This document shows, in pieces, positions 1 to 8,326 of a stretch of 36,294 bases of DNA. A program made the position numbers and the translations under genes. This stretch comes from Shewanella sp. MBTL60-007 (GTDB taxonomy: Bacteria > Pseudomonadota > Gammaproteobacteria > Enterobacterales > Shewanellaceae): contig NZ_BPET01000061.1 in assembly GCF_019654915.1 (NCBI RefSeq), forward strand, positions 1 to 36,294, written 5' to 3'. The number at the start of each line of letters is the position of its first letter. Within the stretch, counting starts at the first letter, position 1. The notes under the pieces were generated by a model. The model saw only the letters and a program-made list of their open reading frames with translations. It was not told the DNA's origin and did no database searches.

Positions 1-132
1 CTTACAAATTTATAATTATTTCTCGTTTAGTTAAACCGCACTAGAACGGTGCTTACTTCCCCAAAAAAGCGCATCTAGAACTCGCTTATCTATTCCCGGC
101 TTTAATACTCTGTACATTTTAAAGCAACAAAA

Positions 133-161
133 CCGACATAAATCCGACTCAATACCGTCAT
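133..161 (+). promoter_or_regulatory. Pho-box-like array (three 7-nt direct repeats)
   Basis: Three related heptamers, CCGACAT (133-139), CCGACTC (144-150) and CCGTCAT (155-161), are separated by 4-nt AT-only spacers (AAAT, AATA), giving an exact 11-nt period. This is the layout of PhoB binding sites, whose consensus is CTGTCAT-N4-CTGTCAT. A -10-like GACAAT lies at 172-177, 10 nt after the last repeat, as expected where a Pho box replaces the -35 element. The array is about 70 bp upstream of an alkaline phosphatase gene, which fits induction by phosphate starvation. The match is degenerate (CCGAC rather than CTGTC), so PhoB binding is inferred. Confidence 0.6.
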
Positions 162-235
162 GCTTTTGCTCGACAATCACCTCGCACAAGGAAACCTTAA
201 ACTTAATATAACCTTACAAACTTACGGTGATAATA

Positions 236-1735
236 GTGAACAACATCAAACGAATAGCTGCGTTTATTTCTTGCAGCCTCGCAACTATCGCAGCGAATGC
301 AACTGTATTACCCAGCACTCAAACTGATAGCCAGTGGTACAAAGACAGCGCCAAGCTCGTCAATGATAAAACTCAACAAACTACGCTATCTAAGGCGAAA
401 AACGTGATTCTTTTTGTTGGTGACGGTATGGGCGTGTCGACCTTAACTGCCGCGCGCATTTTTGAAGGCCAACAACAAACAGGAAATCAAGGTGGTGAAG
501 AGAATTTCCTAAGCTTTGAACGCTTTCCTAACACCGCTCTGGTAAAAACATACAATACCAATCAACAAACCCCTGACTCTGCAGGCACCATGACCGCCAT
601 GGCTACAGGCGTAAAATCTAAGGCTGGTGTGCTATCTGTTTCTGATACCAGCTTACGCGCTAACTGCCTCTCTTCAAAAGGCAATGAGCTCATTACTTTG
701 GTCGATCTAGCCAATGCCAAAGGCCTTTCAACAGGTGTTGTTAGTACTGCACGTATCACCCATGCAACTCCTGCAGCAGCCTACGCCAACTCTCCTGAGC
801 GTAATTGGGAAGCGGACTCAAACTTACCCGATGAAGCTGTCAACAATCAGTGTAAAGATATTGCCTACCAACTTGTGATGCGTGACCAAGCTAACGCCCT
901 CACTGTTGCTTTAGGTGGAGGTCGCAGAAACTTCATTCCAAACGATATGACTGACGGCGAAAATAAGTCTGGCCGCCGCTCTGATGGCCTTGATCTCACC
1001 CAAGCTTGGACAGACAACTTAAGCAACGCAGCCTACGTTTGGGATAAGGCTGGTTTCGACGCTATCGATGTTGCCGCCACAGATCATTTACTCGGCCTAT
1101 TTAACTCATCCCATATGGAATATGAAGCTGACCGCTTAGATGACACTGCAGGTGAGCCTTCTCTTACCGAAATGACGACCAAGTCGATTGAACTACTCAA
1201 TAAGAATGAACAAGGCTACTTGTTGATTGTTGAGTCAGGGCGAATCGATCACGCTCACCACGCAGGTAATGCTTACCGAGCGATGCAAGACACCGTTGAG
1301 CTATCAAACGCTGTAAAGGCTGCTGTCGAGTCAACCAACCCAGATGAAACGCTCATCATGGTCACCGCAGATCATAGCCATGTGTTTACGATTGCAGGCT
1401 ACCCAAAGCGTGGTAACCCAATCCTTGGGCTTGTCCATAACATAGATGGCAGCGTTGCCATGGCAAAAGATGGCAAGCCATATACCACTGTAGGCTACAC
1501 CAATGGCCCCGGTGCCGTTGTCGGTCTGCGAGATGATTTGAGCTCAGTTGATACCCAAGACAAAGAATTTATGCAGCAGGCTTTAGTGCCTATGAGCAGT
1601 GAAACCCATGCAGGCGAAGACATTACCCTGCACGCAACAGGTCCAGGTTCAAATCTCGTTCAAGGTGTTATGGAGCAAAATGTCATTTTCCACATTATTA
1701 ATCAGGCCCAAGAACTTGGTGGCACTAAATACTAA
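236..1735 (+). CDS. phoA: Alkaline phosphatase, PhoA family, exported
   Basis: This is a secreted phosphomonoesterase that releases inorganic phosphate from organic phosphates in the periplasm. An N-terminal signal peptide runs from MNNIKR through a hydrophobic stretch to a likely ANA cleavage site near residue 22. Family motifs are all present: VGDGMG near residue 62 (metal-binding Asp), TPDSAGTMTAMATG near 112 (the Ser nucleophile follows Asp), GRIDHAHH near 336, TADHSH near 377 and SETHAGED near 455 (metal ligands). Two GTG codons can start the frame, at 227 and 236. The second is preferred because GGTGA at 226-230 is well placed as a ribosome binding site and the signal peptide then starts cleanly. 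A paralogue follows 76 bp downstream, so both may share the Pho-box promoter. The family call is firm; the exact start is not. Confidence 0.93.
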   Translation: MNNIKRIAAFISCSLATIAANATVLPSTQTDSQWYKDSAKLVNDKTQQTTLSKAKNVILFVGDGMGVSTLTAARIFEGQQQTGNQGGEENFLSFERFPNTALVKTYNTNQQTPDSAGTMTAMATGVKSKAGVLSVSDTSLRANCLSSKGNELITLVDLANAKGLSTGVVSTARITHATPAAAYANSPERNWEADSNLPDEAVNNQCKDIAYQLVMRDQANALTVALGGGRRNFIPNDMTDGENKSGRRSDGLDLTQAWTDNLSNAAYVWDKAGFDAIDVAATDHLLGLFNSSHMEYEADRLDDTAGEPSLTEMTTKSIELLNKNEQGYLLIVESGRIDHAHHAGNAYRAMQDTVELSNAVKAAVESTNPDETLIMVTADHSHVFTIAGYPKRGNPILGLVHNIDGSVAMAKDGKPYTTVGYTNGPGAVVGLRDDLSSVDTQDKEFMQQALVPMSSETHAGEDITLHATGPGSNLVQGVMEQNVIFHIINQAQELGGTKY

Positions 1736-1823
1736 ACATGAGTACTCACTTTCAGCAGTACTAATTAACTACTGACTCTCACTGAAGAACATTCAGTACG
1801 AGTACCCATTTATGGAGTTTAAA

Positions 1824-3428
1824 ATGAACAAGAAATTACTAGTGTTATCAATTACAGCCATGCTGGGACTTGCCGCTTGCGGTGATGATGGAGAAAACGG
1901 AGCCGATGGCAGCGATGGTAATAATGGCCAAGATTGGAGCGCTGTTAACCAATGGTTTGTCGATGGTCAGTCACGAGTGACTCAAGCCCAAAAGCTCAGC
2001 GTTAACAACCAAGCTGGAGCCGCAAAAAATATGATTTTATTTGTTGGCGACGGCATGGGAGTCTCAACCGTAACGGCAGCTCGTATATTAGAGGGACAAC
2101 TCAAAGGCCAAACTGGTGAAGAACATACTCTGGCTTTCGAAACCTTACCCTATGTAGGCCTAGCTAAAACGTACAACGTTGACGGACAAACTCCCGACTC
2201 GGCAGGAACCATGACCGCTATGGTCACCGGAGTAAAAACCGATGTTGGTGTCATTTCTCAGGCTGAGGGTGTGACTCGCGGTAACTGCGCCTCGACCGAT
2301 GGACAAAACCTAGTCACTTCGCTTGAGCTTGCGGCCATGGCTGGCTTATCGACAGGCGTTGTGTCTACTGCGCGTATTACTCACGCGACGCCTGCAGCGA
2401 CCTATGCCCATGTACCCGAGCGTAACTGGGAAAGTGATGCAGACCTACCCGCCGAAGCAATCAGCAATGGCTGCAGCGATATCGCCTCACAATTGTTGGC
2501 GTTTGACCATGGCTCAGGACTCAATGTGGTGATGGGTGGCGGACGCCGCGCTTTTATTCCTAATACAGTGACCGATCCTGAAGGTAAGTCTGGTAAGCGA
2601 TTAGATAATAGAGACTTAACCAATGAGTGGCTAACTAAATATACCAATAGTGCTTATGTCGCCAGCCGAGATGAGTTTCTAGCGTTGGATCCAGACACTA
2701 CCGACCACGCTCTTGGCTTATTTAACTCATCTCATATGGAGTATGAGCTAGACCGCACTACGGATGGCGTCACGGGTGAGCCGTCTCTTGCAGAGATGAC
2801 AGCGAAGTCGATTGATATCCTGCAGAAAAATGATAAAGGCTTTGTGCTTATTGTCGAAGCGGGACGTATCGACCATGGCCACCATGCCGGCAATGCTGCC
2901 CGAGCATTACACGACACCATCGCACTGTCTGAAGCGGTACGCGTCGCCATGGAGAAAACCTCTGAAAAAGACACACTATTAATTGTTACCGCAGATCACA
3001 GCCATGTATTTACCATTGCAGGCTACCCCACTCGCGGCAATCCAATTTTAGGGTTAGTGAAAGGTAACGGCGCTGACGGACAGCCTGCCGTGACCAATGC
3101 CACCGACGCCAATGGACTACCTTACACCACCGTAGGCTATGCAAATGGCCTTGGCTACGCCAACCTAGTTACTGGGGGCGATGAACGCTATGGCTACGCT
3201 GCCGCTCCAGGACGCTTTGACCTTAACTATGTCGATACTCAAAGTCACGGTTTCCATCAAGAAGCCTTGGTGCCACTGAGTAGCGAAACTCATGCGGGTG
3301 AAGACGTAGGGATTTTTGCAAGCGGCCCAGGTGCTCACTTGATTCAAGGTACTGTGGAGCAAAACCATCTATTCCATGTAATGAATCACGCAGGCAATTT
3401 AGTGAAAAATGCCGAGGAAGTTCAATAA
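1824..3428 (+). CDS. Alkaline phosphatase, PhoA family, predicted lipoprotein
   Basis: This is a second alkaline phosphatase, paralogous to the one upstream, with the same catalytic and metal motifs: VGDGMG near residue 75, TPDSAGTMTAMVTG near 123, GRIDHGHH, TADHSH and SETHAGED. It differs at the N-terminus: MNKKLLVLSITAMLGLAAC is a lipoprotein signal with a lipobox ending at Cys19. A Gly-rich linker with a G-x-x-G rhythm (residues about 20-37) follows, probably a flexible tether. Residue +2 after the lipidated Cys is Gly, so retention in the inner membrane is not predicted and outer membrane anchoring is likely. It also has a longer loop before the SETHAGED motif than its neighbour. ATG 1824 is chosen because GGAG at 1814-1817 sits 6 nt before it; an in-frame ATG at 1812 overlaps that site. 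Confidence 0.92.
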   Translation: MNKKLLVLSITAMLGLAACGDDGENGADGSDGNNGQDWSAVNQWFVDGQSRVTQAQKLSVNNQAGAAKNMILFVGDGMGVSTVTAARILEGQLKGQTGEEHTLAFETLPYVGLAKTYNVDGQTPDSAGTMTAMVTGVKTDVGVISQAEGVTRGNCASTDGQNLVTSLELAAMAGLSTGVVSTARITHATPAATYAHVPERNWESDADLPAEAISNGCSDIASQLLAFDHGSGLNVVMGGGRRAFIPNTVTDPEGKSGKRLDNRDLTNEWLTKYTNSAYVASRDEFLALDPDTTDHALGLFNSSHMEYELDRTTDGVTGEPSLAEMTAKSIDILQKNDKGFVLIVEAGRIDHGHHAGNAARALHDTIALSEAVRVAMEKTSEKDTLLIVTADHSHVFTIAGYPTRGNPILGLVKGNGADGQPAVTNATDANGLPYTTVGYANGLGYANLVTGGDERYGYAAAPGRFDLNYVDTQSHGFHQEALVPLSSETHAGEDVGIFASGPGAHLIQGTVEQNHLFHVMNHAGNLVKNAEEVQ

Positions 3429-3467
3429 AACGCGAAGCTTACTAAAACCAAGGGTAAGTCCAAGTGT

Positions 3468-3494
3468 GAGCCGCCGAGCTAGACTCAGCGGCTC
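3468..3494 (+). other. Hairpin between the second phosphatase and the next gene
   Basis: GAGCCGCCGAG at 3468-3478 pairs with CTCAGCGGCTC at 3484-3494, an 11-bp stem with one C-A mismatch and a 5-nt loop. No T-run follows, so it is not a standard intrinsic terminator. It may stabilise the 3' end of the phosphatase message or act as an mRNA processing site. The role is inferred. Confidence 0.45.
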
Positions 3495-3579
3495 TAAACA
3501 ATCAGCGCTTCAAATTAACTCTACAACAATTTAAACATATCTCGCGCTAAGTCTTTGCTTAGCCGCCATAGGAGCTAAC

Positions 3580-4410
3580 ATGCTAGTTTCACGCTTCACG
3601 CCATTCTCGACTGCGACTCAAATTAAAAAATTAAATTACAAAAGTCGACTCTTTAGTCATCTCGCTTTAATTAGCTGCTTGAGTACCTTGCTCATCAATA
3701 CCAGTGCGACAGCTCAGAATCAATGTTCTGACATTGATGCTACCCATATCAATGCAGAGCACCTACGAGCAACATATACCGTCACCGATGCAACAGGCCA
3801 ACAAACTAAACTCACGCTAATCAGAAATGACCAACGAGTTATTTATCAACCTAACCCTATTAGCTTTGAAATGTGGAATAAACGGGGCGAGTATGTTCGC
3901 TACTTCCCTATGGAGCAACGCTCAATATCCTATCGCAAAGGGGATCTATTATCCCTGAATATGCACTTTAATTTTCAGCAGTTAAACCACCTAGTCAATC
4001 CAAGCACATTACAACAATTAACGATACAGCAAGCATCGAACCAGCCTCAGATAACGGATCAACTCATACAAAATTGCCAAACTAGCCAGTATTATCAAGG
4101 CCTACTTCAGGGCAATAAAATCGCACTTGCGTGGCAAGCTCAACTCGCCCTTCCTTTGGCGATGACAATTGAGAAAAATAACCGCGCTGTTGAGTATCAA
4201 TTGTCTACACTACAGACATTTGACGACAAGCAATTTGCCGCTCTGATCTCTGGCTATAAAGATATGGATTTTGCAGATGTAGGCGATAATGAATCCGACC
4301 CTTTTATTGCTAAGATGATCCACCAAGGTTTCATTCAACACGGTAGCTCAGGTTTTTACGATAGCCAAGGCAATCAGCTATCTGGAAGTGACGGCAGCCA
4401 CCAGCATTAA
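3580..4410 (+). CDS. Exported protein of unknown function behind two alkaline phosphatases
   Basis: The 276-residue product is not recognised. It has an unusually long basic N-region (about 26 residues) before a hydrophobic core and a likely TSATA cleavage site near residue 45, so export is predicted. The mature part has two cysteines, near 49 and in IQNCQTS, that could form a disulfide. Its middle (FEMWNKRGEYVRYFPMEQ) and beta-rich character give a weak impression of a LolA-like or substrate-binding fold, which is a guess. The C-terminus is a Gly/Ser/His tail. AGGAG at 3570-3574 gives a good ribosome binding site for ATG 3580. A short hairpin (GCTAAG 3546-3551 with CTTAGC 3558-3563) precedes it. 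Position and direction suggest membership of the Pho-controlled block, perhaps as a phosphatase partner. Confidence 0.7.
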   Translation: MLVSRFTPFSTATQIKKLNYKSRLFSHLALISCLSTLLINTSATAQNQCSDIDATHINAEHLRATYTVTDATGQQTKLTLIRNDQRVIYQPNPISFEMWNKRGEYVRYFPMEQRSISYRKGDLLSLNMHFNFQQLNHLVNPSTLQQLTIQQASNQPQITDQLIQNCQTSQYYQGLLQGNKIALAWQAQLALPLAMTIEKNNRAVEYQLSTLQTFDDKQFAALISGYKDMDFADVGDNESDPFIAKMIHQGFIQHGSSGFYDSQGNQLSGSDGSHQH

Positions 4411-4462
4411 GCCTCAATGCCAATACCCATCAATATCACTGCGGCTATAACACTTAAAACAA

Positions 4463-4487
4463 AAAACCTAGGCACTGCCTAGGTTTT
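4463..4487. terminator. Bidirectional intrinsic terminator
   Basis: A perfect 11-bp stem (AAAACCTAGGC at 4463-4473, GCCTAGGTTTT at 4477-4487) with a 3-nt loop has T-rich flanks on both strands. It lies between the convergent ends of the unknown exported protein gene and the threonine aldolase gene and can serve both. Confidence 0.88.
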
Positions 4488-4511
4488 ATTTCATCAATCA
4501 GGGTTAGCTTG

Positions 4512-5528
4512 TTAGCCGCGAGCGAGTATACCTTTTAGCTCACTGATAAAACGTGTGATGTCCGCTCTAGCAATATCTGCATGGGTCACAAAACGTATAG
4601 TTTTACCCGGACTAAGCAAAATCCCCTTGGCTTTCAATTCAAGCGCCAGCGCTTTGGTATCAATTTTGTCACTTACCGCAGCAAACACCATATTGGTTTG
4701 CACCTGAGACATATCGACTTCAAAGCCTTCAATCGTTGCAAGCTCTGCTGCTAAATAAGCCGCATTATCATGGTCTTCGGCTAGACGCTCTACCTGCTCG
4801 GTTAATGCAAGCGTAGCAGCAGAAGCAAGAATACCTGCTTGACGCATTCCACCACCAAGCACCTTACGCCAGCGTCTGGCTTTAGTGATCAAACGTTCGT
4901 CACCTAGTAGTATCGAGCCAACTGGGGCACATAAGCCCTTAGACAAACAAATTGATACCGAATCAAAATATTGAGTGATCTCGGTCATCGGAATATTTTG
5001 CGCCACCGCCGCATTCGCGACACGAGCACCGTCCAAATGGATTTTCAAACCGCGTTCAAAAGCAAGCGCTTGAGCCGAGGCTAAATACTCCTGTGGCACT
5101 ATCTTACCGCCGATGGTATTTTCTAGACTTAATAAACGTGTGCGAGCGAAATGGATGTCATCAGGCTTAATCGCTGCCTCAATATCACTCAGTAAAATAC
5201 TGCCATCAGCTTGGTTAGTCAGTGGCTGAGGCTGGATACTGCCTAATACCGCAGCTCCACCACCTTCAAATTTATAGTTATGGGCTTGCTGGCCACACAG
5301 GTATTCATCACCGCGCTCACAATGAGCCATTAATGCGAGTAAGTTTGCCTGAGTACCTGAAGAGGTAAATAGCGCATTATCATAGCCAAACATATCGGCG
5401 GCCATCTCTTCCAGATAGTTAACACTGGGATCATCGCCATAAACATCATCCCCAACTTCAGCCTGACTAATCGCGGCGCGCATTGCTGCCGTAGGCTTAG
5501 TCACAGTATCACTGCGAAAATCAATCAT
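4512..5528 (-). CDS. ltaE: Low-specificity L-threonine aldolase
   Basis: This PLP-dependent enzyme cleaves L-threonine or L-allo-threonine to glycine and acetaldehyde. The protein (338 residues from ATG 5528) starts MIDFRSDTVTKPT, the usual family opening. It has YGDDPSVNYLE near 30, the cofactor-binding SSGTQAN near 56, HLDGARV near 164 and the PLP lysine in CLSKGL (Lys197). The start at 5528 is chosen because GAGG sits 6 nt upstream; an upstream TTG would place that site inside the gene. The gene is monocistronic between a shared terminator and an AT-rich gap. The assignment is firm; the exact stereospecificity cannot be read from sequence. Confidence 0.93.
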   Translation of the reverse strand: MIDFRSDTVTKPTAAMRAAISQAEVGDDVYGDDPSVNYLEEMAADMFGYDNALFTSSGTQANLLALMAHCERGDEYLCGQQAHNYKFEGGGAAVLGSIQPQPLTNQADGSILLSDIEAAIKPDDIHFARTRLLSLENTIGGKIVPQEYLASAQALAFERGLKIHLDGARVANAAVAQNIPMTEITQYFDSVSICLSKGLCAPVGSILLGDERLITKARRWRKVLGGGMRQAGILASAATLALTEQVERLAEDHDNAAYLAAELATIEGFEVDMSQVQTNMVFAAVSDKIDTKALALELKAKGILLSPGKTIRFVTHADIARADITRFISELKGILARG

Positions 5529-5865
5529 TGTTAACCTCAAGTATCTAGATCTGGAATTATCAAACAGAGGCTAATATTACTTTGACGTAAGACCAACTAC
5601 CAGCAAAAAACCAAAGTTTACAAACAAGCAAAAATAACACTCACACTTGGATGCAACCACCAAGAGAGCAAATTAAGCAATCATGAATACTTCTAAAATA
5701 AAAATCTTATTATAAACACTCATCAACATGCATTAATGCTAACAAAACTGAACACCTCATATATTTAGCATTAGAAAATATAATGCAAGAACTAAACTTT
5801 TATCATTGTATTTTTGGCCTAAAAAGAGGCAAAATCCTCTTCCTTTTATTTAGCTAGTGCGAATT
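5529..5865. other. AT-rich divergent intergenic region
   Basis: This gap separates the divergent ltaE and TRIC-family genes and must hold both promoters. It is strongly AT-rich, and no operator could be assigned. A 6-bp hairpin (AAGAGG 5824-5829, CCTCTT 5836-5841) followed by a pyrimidine-rich run lies in the leader of the rightward gene and could act as a weak attenuator. No coding potential was seen. Confidence 0.5.
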
Positions 5866-6504
5866 ATGTTAGAAGTTAAAGTTATCAGCTTTTTATGGCT
5901 AATCGGTATTTTAGCCGAAGCAATGACAGGTGCACTGGCTGCTGGTAAAAAACAGATGGACCTGTTTGGTGTAGTCATAATAGGTTGTGTTACCGCGATA
6001 GGTGGCGGCACGTTGCGCGATATTTTACTCGGCAACTACCCATTAATTTGGATTGAGAATGTCCATTATTTGATTGCCATTGCAGCAGCCTCTTTACTTA
6101 CGGTAATGATAGCCCCGGTTATGCGTCATCTGTCTAAACTCTTTCTAGCCATTGATGCGGTGGGTTTAGCCGTGTTCTCAATTATCGGCGCACAGAAGAC
6201 CTTAGTGTTAGGCTTTAGCCCCGAGATAGCCATTGTGATGGGAGTGGTGACTGGCGTGTTTGGCGGTGTTATTAGAGATATTCTCTGTAACCAAGTGCCG
6301 CTGATCTTTAAGAAAGAGCTCTATGCCCTAGTTGCACTATTGACTTCATCTGCCTATGTGGCGATGAAGTTTAACGGCATCCCAGAGTGGGTTAACCTTT
6401 CTATATCTCTGGTATTTGGCTTTAGCTTTAGAATGCTAGCCATTCGTTACAAGTGGTCTATGCCCAAGTTTGATTACCAATACCAATCAGACAATGCACA
6501 CTAG
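5866..6504 (+). CDS. TRIC/UPF0126-family membrane protein (YicG/YadS-like)
   Basis: This is a 212-residue inner membrane protein with about six to seven hydrophobic segments and an internal duplication. Each half has a glycine-rich motif followed by RDIL: IGGGTLRDILLGNYPLIW in the first half and FGGVIRDILCNQVPLIF in the second. This is the hallmark of the bacterial UPF0126 family, related to trimeric intracellular cation channels and probably conducting monovalent cations; the physiological role is poorly known. ATG 5866 is used; an upstream in-frame GTG (5857) is possible, and neither has a clear ribosome binding site. The gene is monocistronic and ends in a strong terminator. Confidence 0.85.
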   Translation: MLEVKVISFLWLIGILAEAMTGALAAGKKQMDLFGVVIIGCVTAIGGGTLRDILLGNYPLIWIENVHYLIAIAAASLLTVMIAPVMRHLSKLFLAIDAVGLAVFSIIGAQKTLVLGFSPEIAIVMGVVTGVFGGVIRDILCNQVPLIFKKELYALVALLTSSAYVAMKFNGIPEWVNLSISLVFGFSFRMLAIRYKWSMPKFDYQYQSDNAH

Positions 6505-6520
6505 GCTTGATAAAGCGAAT

Positions 6521-6548
6521 AAAAAGGTCGGCATATGCCGACCTTTTT
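6521..6548. terminator. Bidirectional intrinsic terminator
   Basis: A perfect 28-nt palindrome centred on CATATG has an A5 run on its left side and a T5 run on its right. It lies between the convergent TRIC-family gene and the mscS gene and can terminate both. Confidence 0.92.
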
Positions 6549-6576
6549 ATTACCCAATATTTGCTAGCTTTGGCAG

Positions 6577-7401
6577 TTAAGCAGTTGGTGCCTCTTTCAC
6601 ATAGAGATCCATCTGCGGATATGGAATACCGATCCCAGCCTCATCAAGCGCATTCTTAATTTGCTCAAGAATTTCAAAGTGTGCAGGCCAGTAATCAGCG
6701 CCTTTTACCCAAGGTCTAACTACAAAATTCACCGATGAGTCTGCAAGCTCTGAAACTGCGACTGTATATGCAGGATCTTTAAGTACATACTGACTGTTAT
6801 CGAGAATGTTTGTTAACACCTTCTTAGTCTCGGCTAGGTTAGCATCATAAGAGACACCAATCACTAAATCTAAGCGACGCGTTTCCATCGCCGAATAGTT
6901 AACAATGGTGCCATCCATCATCGCCGAATTTGGCGCAATAATGACTTTATTATCTGGAGTCAGCAAGCGAGTTGAGAAAATTGTAATTTCATCAACCGTG
7001 CCAGCAATGCCTGCAGCTTCAACATAATCGCCAACGCGACAGGGTCTAAATAGCACCATCAATACGCCTGCAGCAAAGTTAGACAGTGAGCCTTGTAGCG
7101 CTAAACCAACCGCCAAGCCCGCGGCACCAATTACAGCCACTAACGATGCCGTTTGCACGCCAATCTGGCCTAGTGTGGCAACGATGGTAAAGACAAACAC
7201 CAATGCCCAAGCCATATTGGCAACAAACGAAACAACGGTACTATCGACCTTACGCTTATTGAGTAATTTGGTCGTTAAGTTTTTGGCGACTTTCGACAGG
7301 AACTTACCGATGACAAATATGATGATCGCAAATATGATCTTCATACCGTAAGTGACAATTAACTCTGGCGCTTGCTCCATTAAACCTTGCAAGTTATCCA
7401 T
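6577..7401 (-). CDS. mscS: Small-conductance mechanosensitive channel, MscS type
   Basis: This channel opens under membrane tension to release solutes during hypoosmotic shock. The 274-residue length matches minimal three-helix MscS (E. coli MscS has 286). Helices are at about 20-38, 60-80 and 86-117; the last, pore-lining helix holds VGLALQGSLSNFAAGV. It is followed by the cytoplasmic beta domain with VGDYVEAAGIAGTVDEI and PNSAMMDGTIVNYS. GAGGGAG lies well placed upstream of ATG 7401. It is 28 bp downstream of an OmpA-like gene on the same strand, so the two are probably cotranscribed and may act together in envelope integrity. Confidence 0.93.
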   Translation of the reverse strand: MDNLQGLMEQAPELIVTYGMKIIFAIIIFVIGKFLSKVAKNLTTKLLNKRKVDSTVVSFVANMAWALVFVFTIVATLGQIGVQTASLVAVIGAAGLAVGLALQGSLSNFAAGVLMVLFRPCRVGDYVEAAGIAGTVDEITIFSTRLLTPDNKVIIAPNSAMMDGTIVNYSAMETRRLDLVIGVSYDANLAETKKVLTNILDNSQYVLKDPAYTVAVSELADSSVNFVVRPWVKGADYWPAHFEILEQIKNALDEAGIGIPYPQMDLYVKEAPTA

Positions 7402-7429
7402 TTATATACTCCCTCAAATTTAAGATAAA

Positions 7430-8032
7430 CTATTGAACAATTGCTAAAAATTCAACTCGACGATTCAGCTCTCGCCCCTGTCGAGTTTGGTTGTTGGCGA
7501 CAGGCTCTGCACTACCTACACCAACAACCTGAAACCTACTAGCATGTAAACCAAACTGCTCGACTAATACCTTTTTTACCTGCTCCGCCCGCTTTAGTGA
7601 CAGCTGCATGTTATAAGCAGGGCTACCTAACGAGTCCGTATGACCCACCAGCAGTAAGTCCCTGCCAGTCGATTTTAGCCAGCGGGCTATCACCTCAACC
7701 GCTTGAAGCTGATTGAGTAGAACATCTGCACGGGCAAATTCAAACTTAACCGCAATATGTGACGGCTTTGTACATGCCGCTGGATATCGTTTGCCAGCGC
7801 TTGTCCTTAGACATAGGTCTGGCGTGATAACCATTGACCTATTCAGCTGCCCCCCATTGGCAGGTGACTTCTTACAACCATTGGCACTGACAACAGTATT
7901 AAGCGGTGTCGATGCACAAGCATCTTTCAGATCCGGCACGCCATCAAGATCGCTATCTTGCCACTGTTTAGCTTCTAACATCGCCGGCAAGAGTGCCGTT
8001 ATAATCAAAACGAGTGTTAACTTTGCCATCAT
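7430..8032 (-). CDS. OmpA-family protein with a thrombospondin type-3-like calcium motif
   Basis: This is a 200-residue exported protein. A signal peptide (about 1-21, ending LEA) is followed by DSDLDGVPDLKDACASTP, a thrombospondin type-3 calcium-binding repeat common in OmpA-type proteins. The C-terminal OmpA domain (about 93-200) has VGHTDSLGS with the peptidoglycan-contacting Asp133, and ELNRRVEF with the matching Arg192. It should bind peptidoglycan in the periplasm. There is no N-terminal beta-barrel, so it is probably soluble or loosely attached. Four cysteines (39, 53, 74, 87) lie between the two domains and could form disulfides. AGGTGA precedes ATG 8032. It leads a two-gene unit with mscS. 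Confidence 0.85.
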   Translation of the reverse strand: MMAKLTLVLIITALLPAMLEAKQWQDSDLDGVPDLKDACASTPLNTVVSANGCKKSPANGGQLNRSMVITPDLCLRTSAGKRYPAACTKPSHIAVKFEFARADVLLNQLQAVEVIARWLKSTGRDLLLVGHTDSLGSPAYNMQLSLKRAEQVKKVLVEQFGLHASRFQVVGVGSAEPVANNQTRQGRELNRRVEFLAIVQ

Positions 8033-8326
8033 ATTTCACCTATCTCACCATTACACTCTGCTATGGTTTAGATGATAAGCATCATATTCAACCGCATATA
8101 ATTGTATTTGCAACCGATATCAGTGATTAATGATTAAAAGGTAATGGGCGACATATTAACGCAATCGATACAAAAACACAGTTAAACAATTAACTTAAAC
8201 AATACAAGCATAGTTAATATCTGCCAGTTTTCGATTTTGTCCTCTAACTGAAGAGAGGAGGAAGGGGCTTGCATAAGGCTCGCCCCGCTAGAATACTAAG
8301 TCATTGTGGCGCAAAAGCTGGCCAAA

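Noticed and set aside
562..759. Minus-strand open frame inside the first alkaline phosphatase gene
   Set aside because: It lies wholly inside a gene with clear catalytic motifs and has no ribosome binding site or family features.
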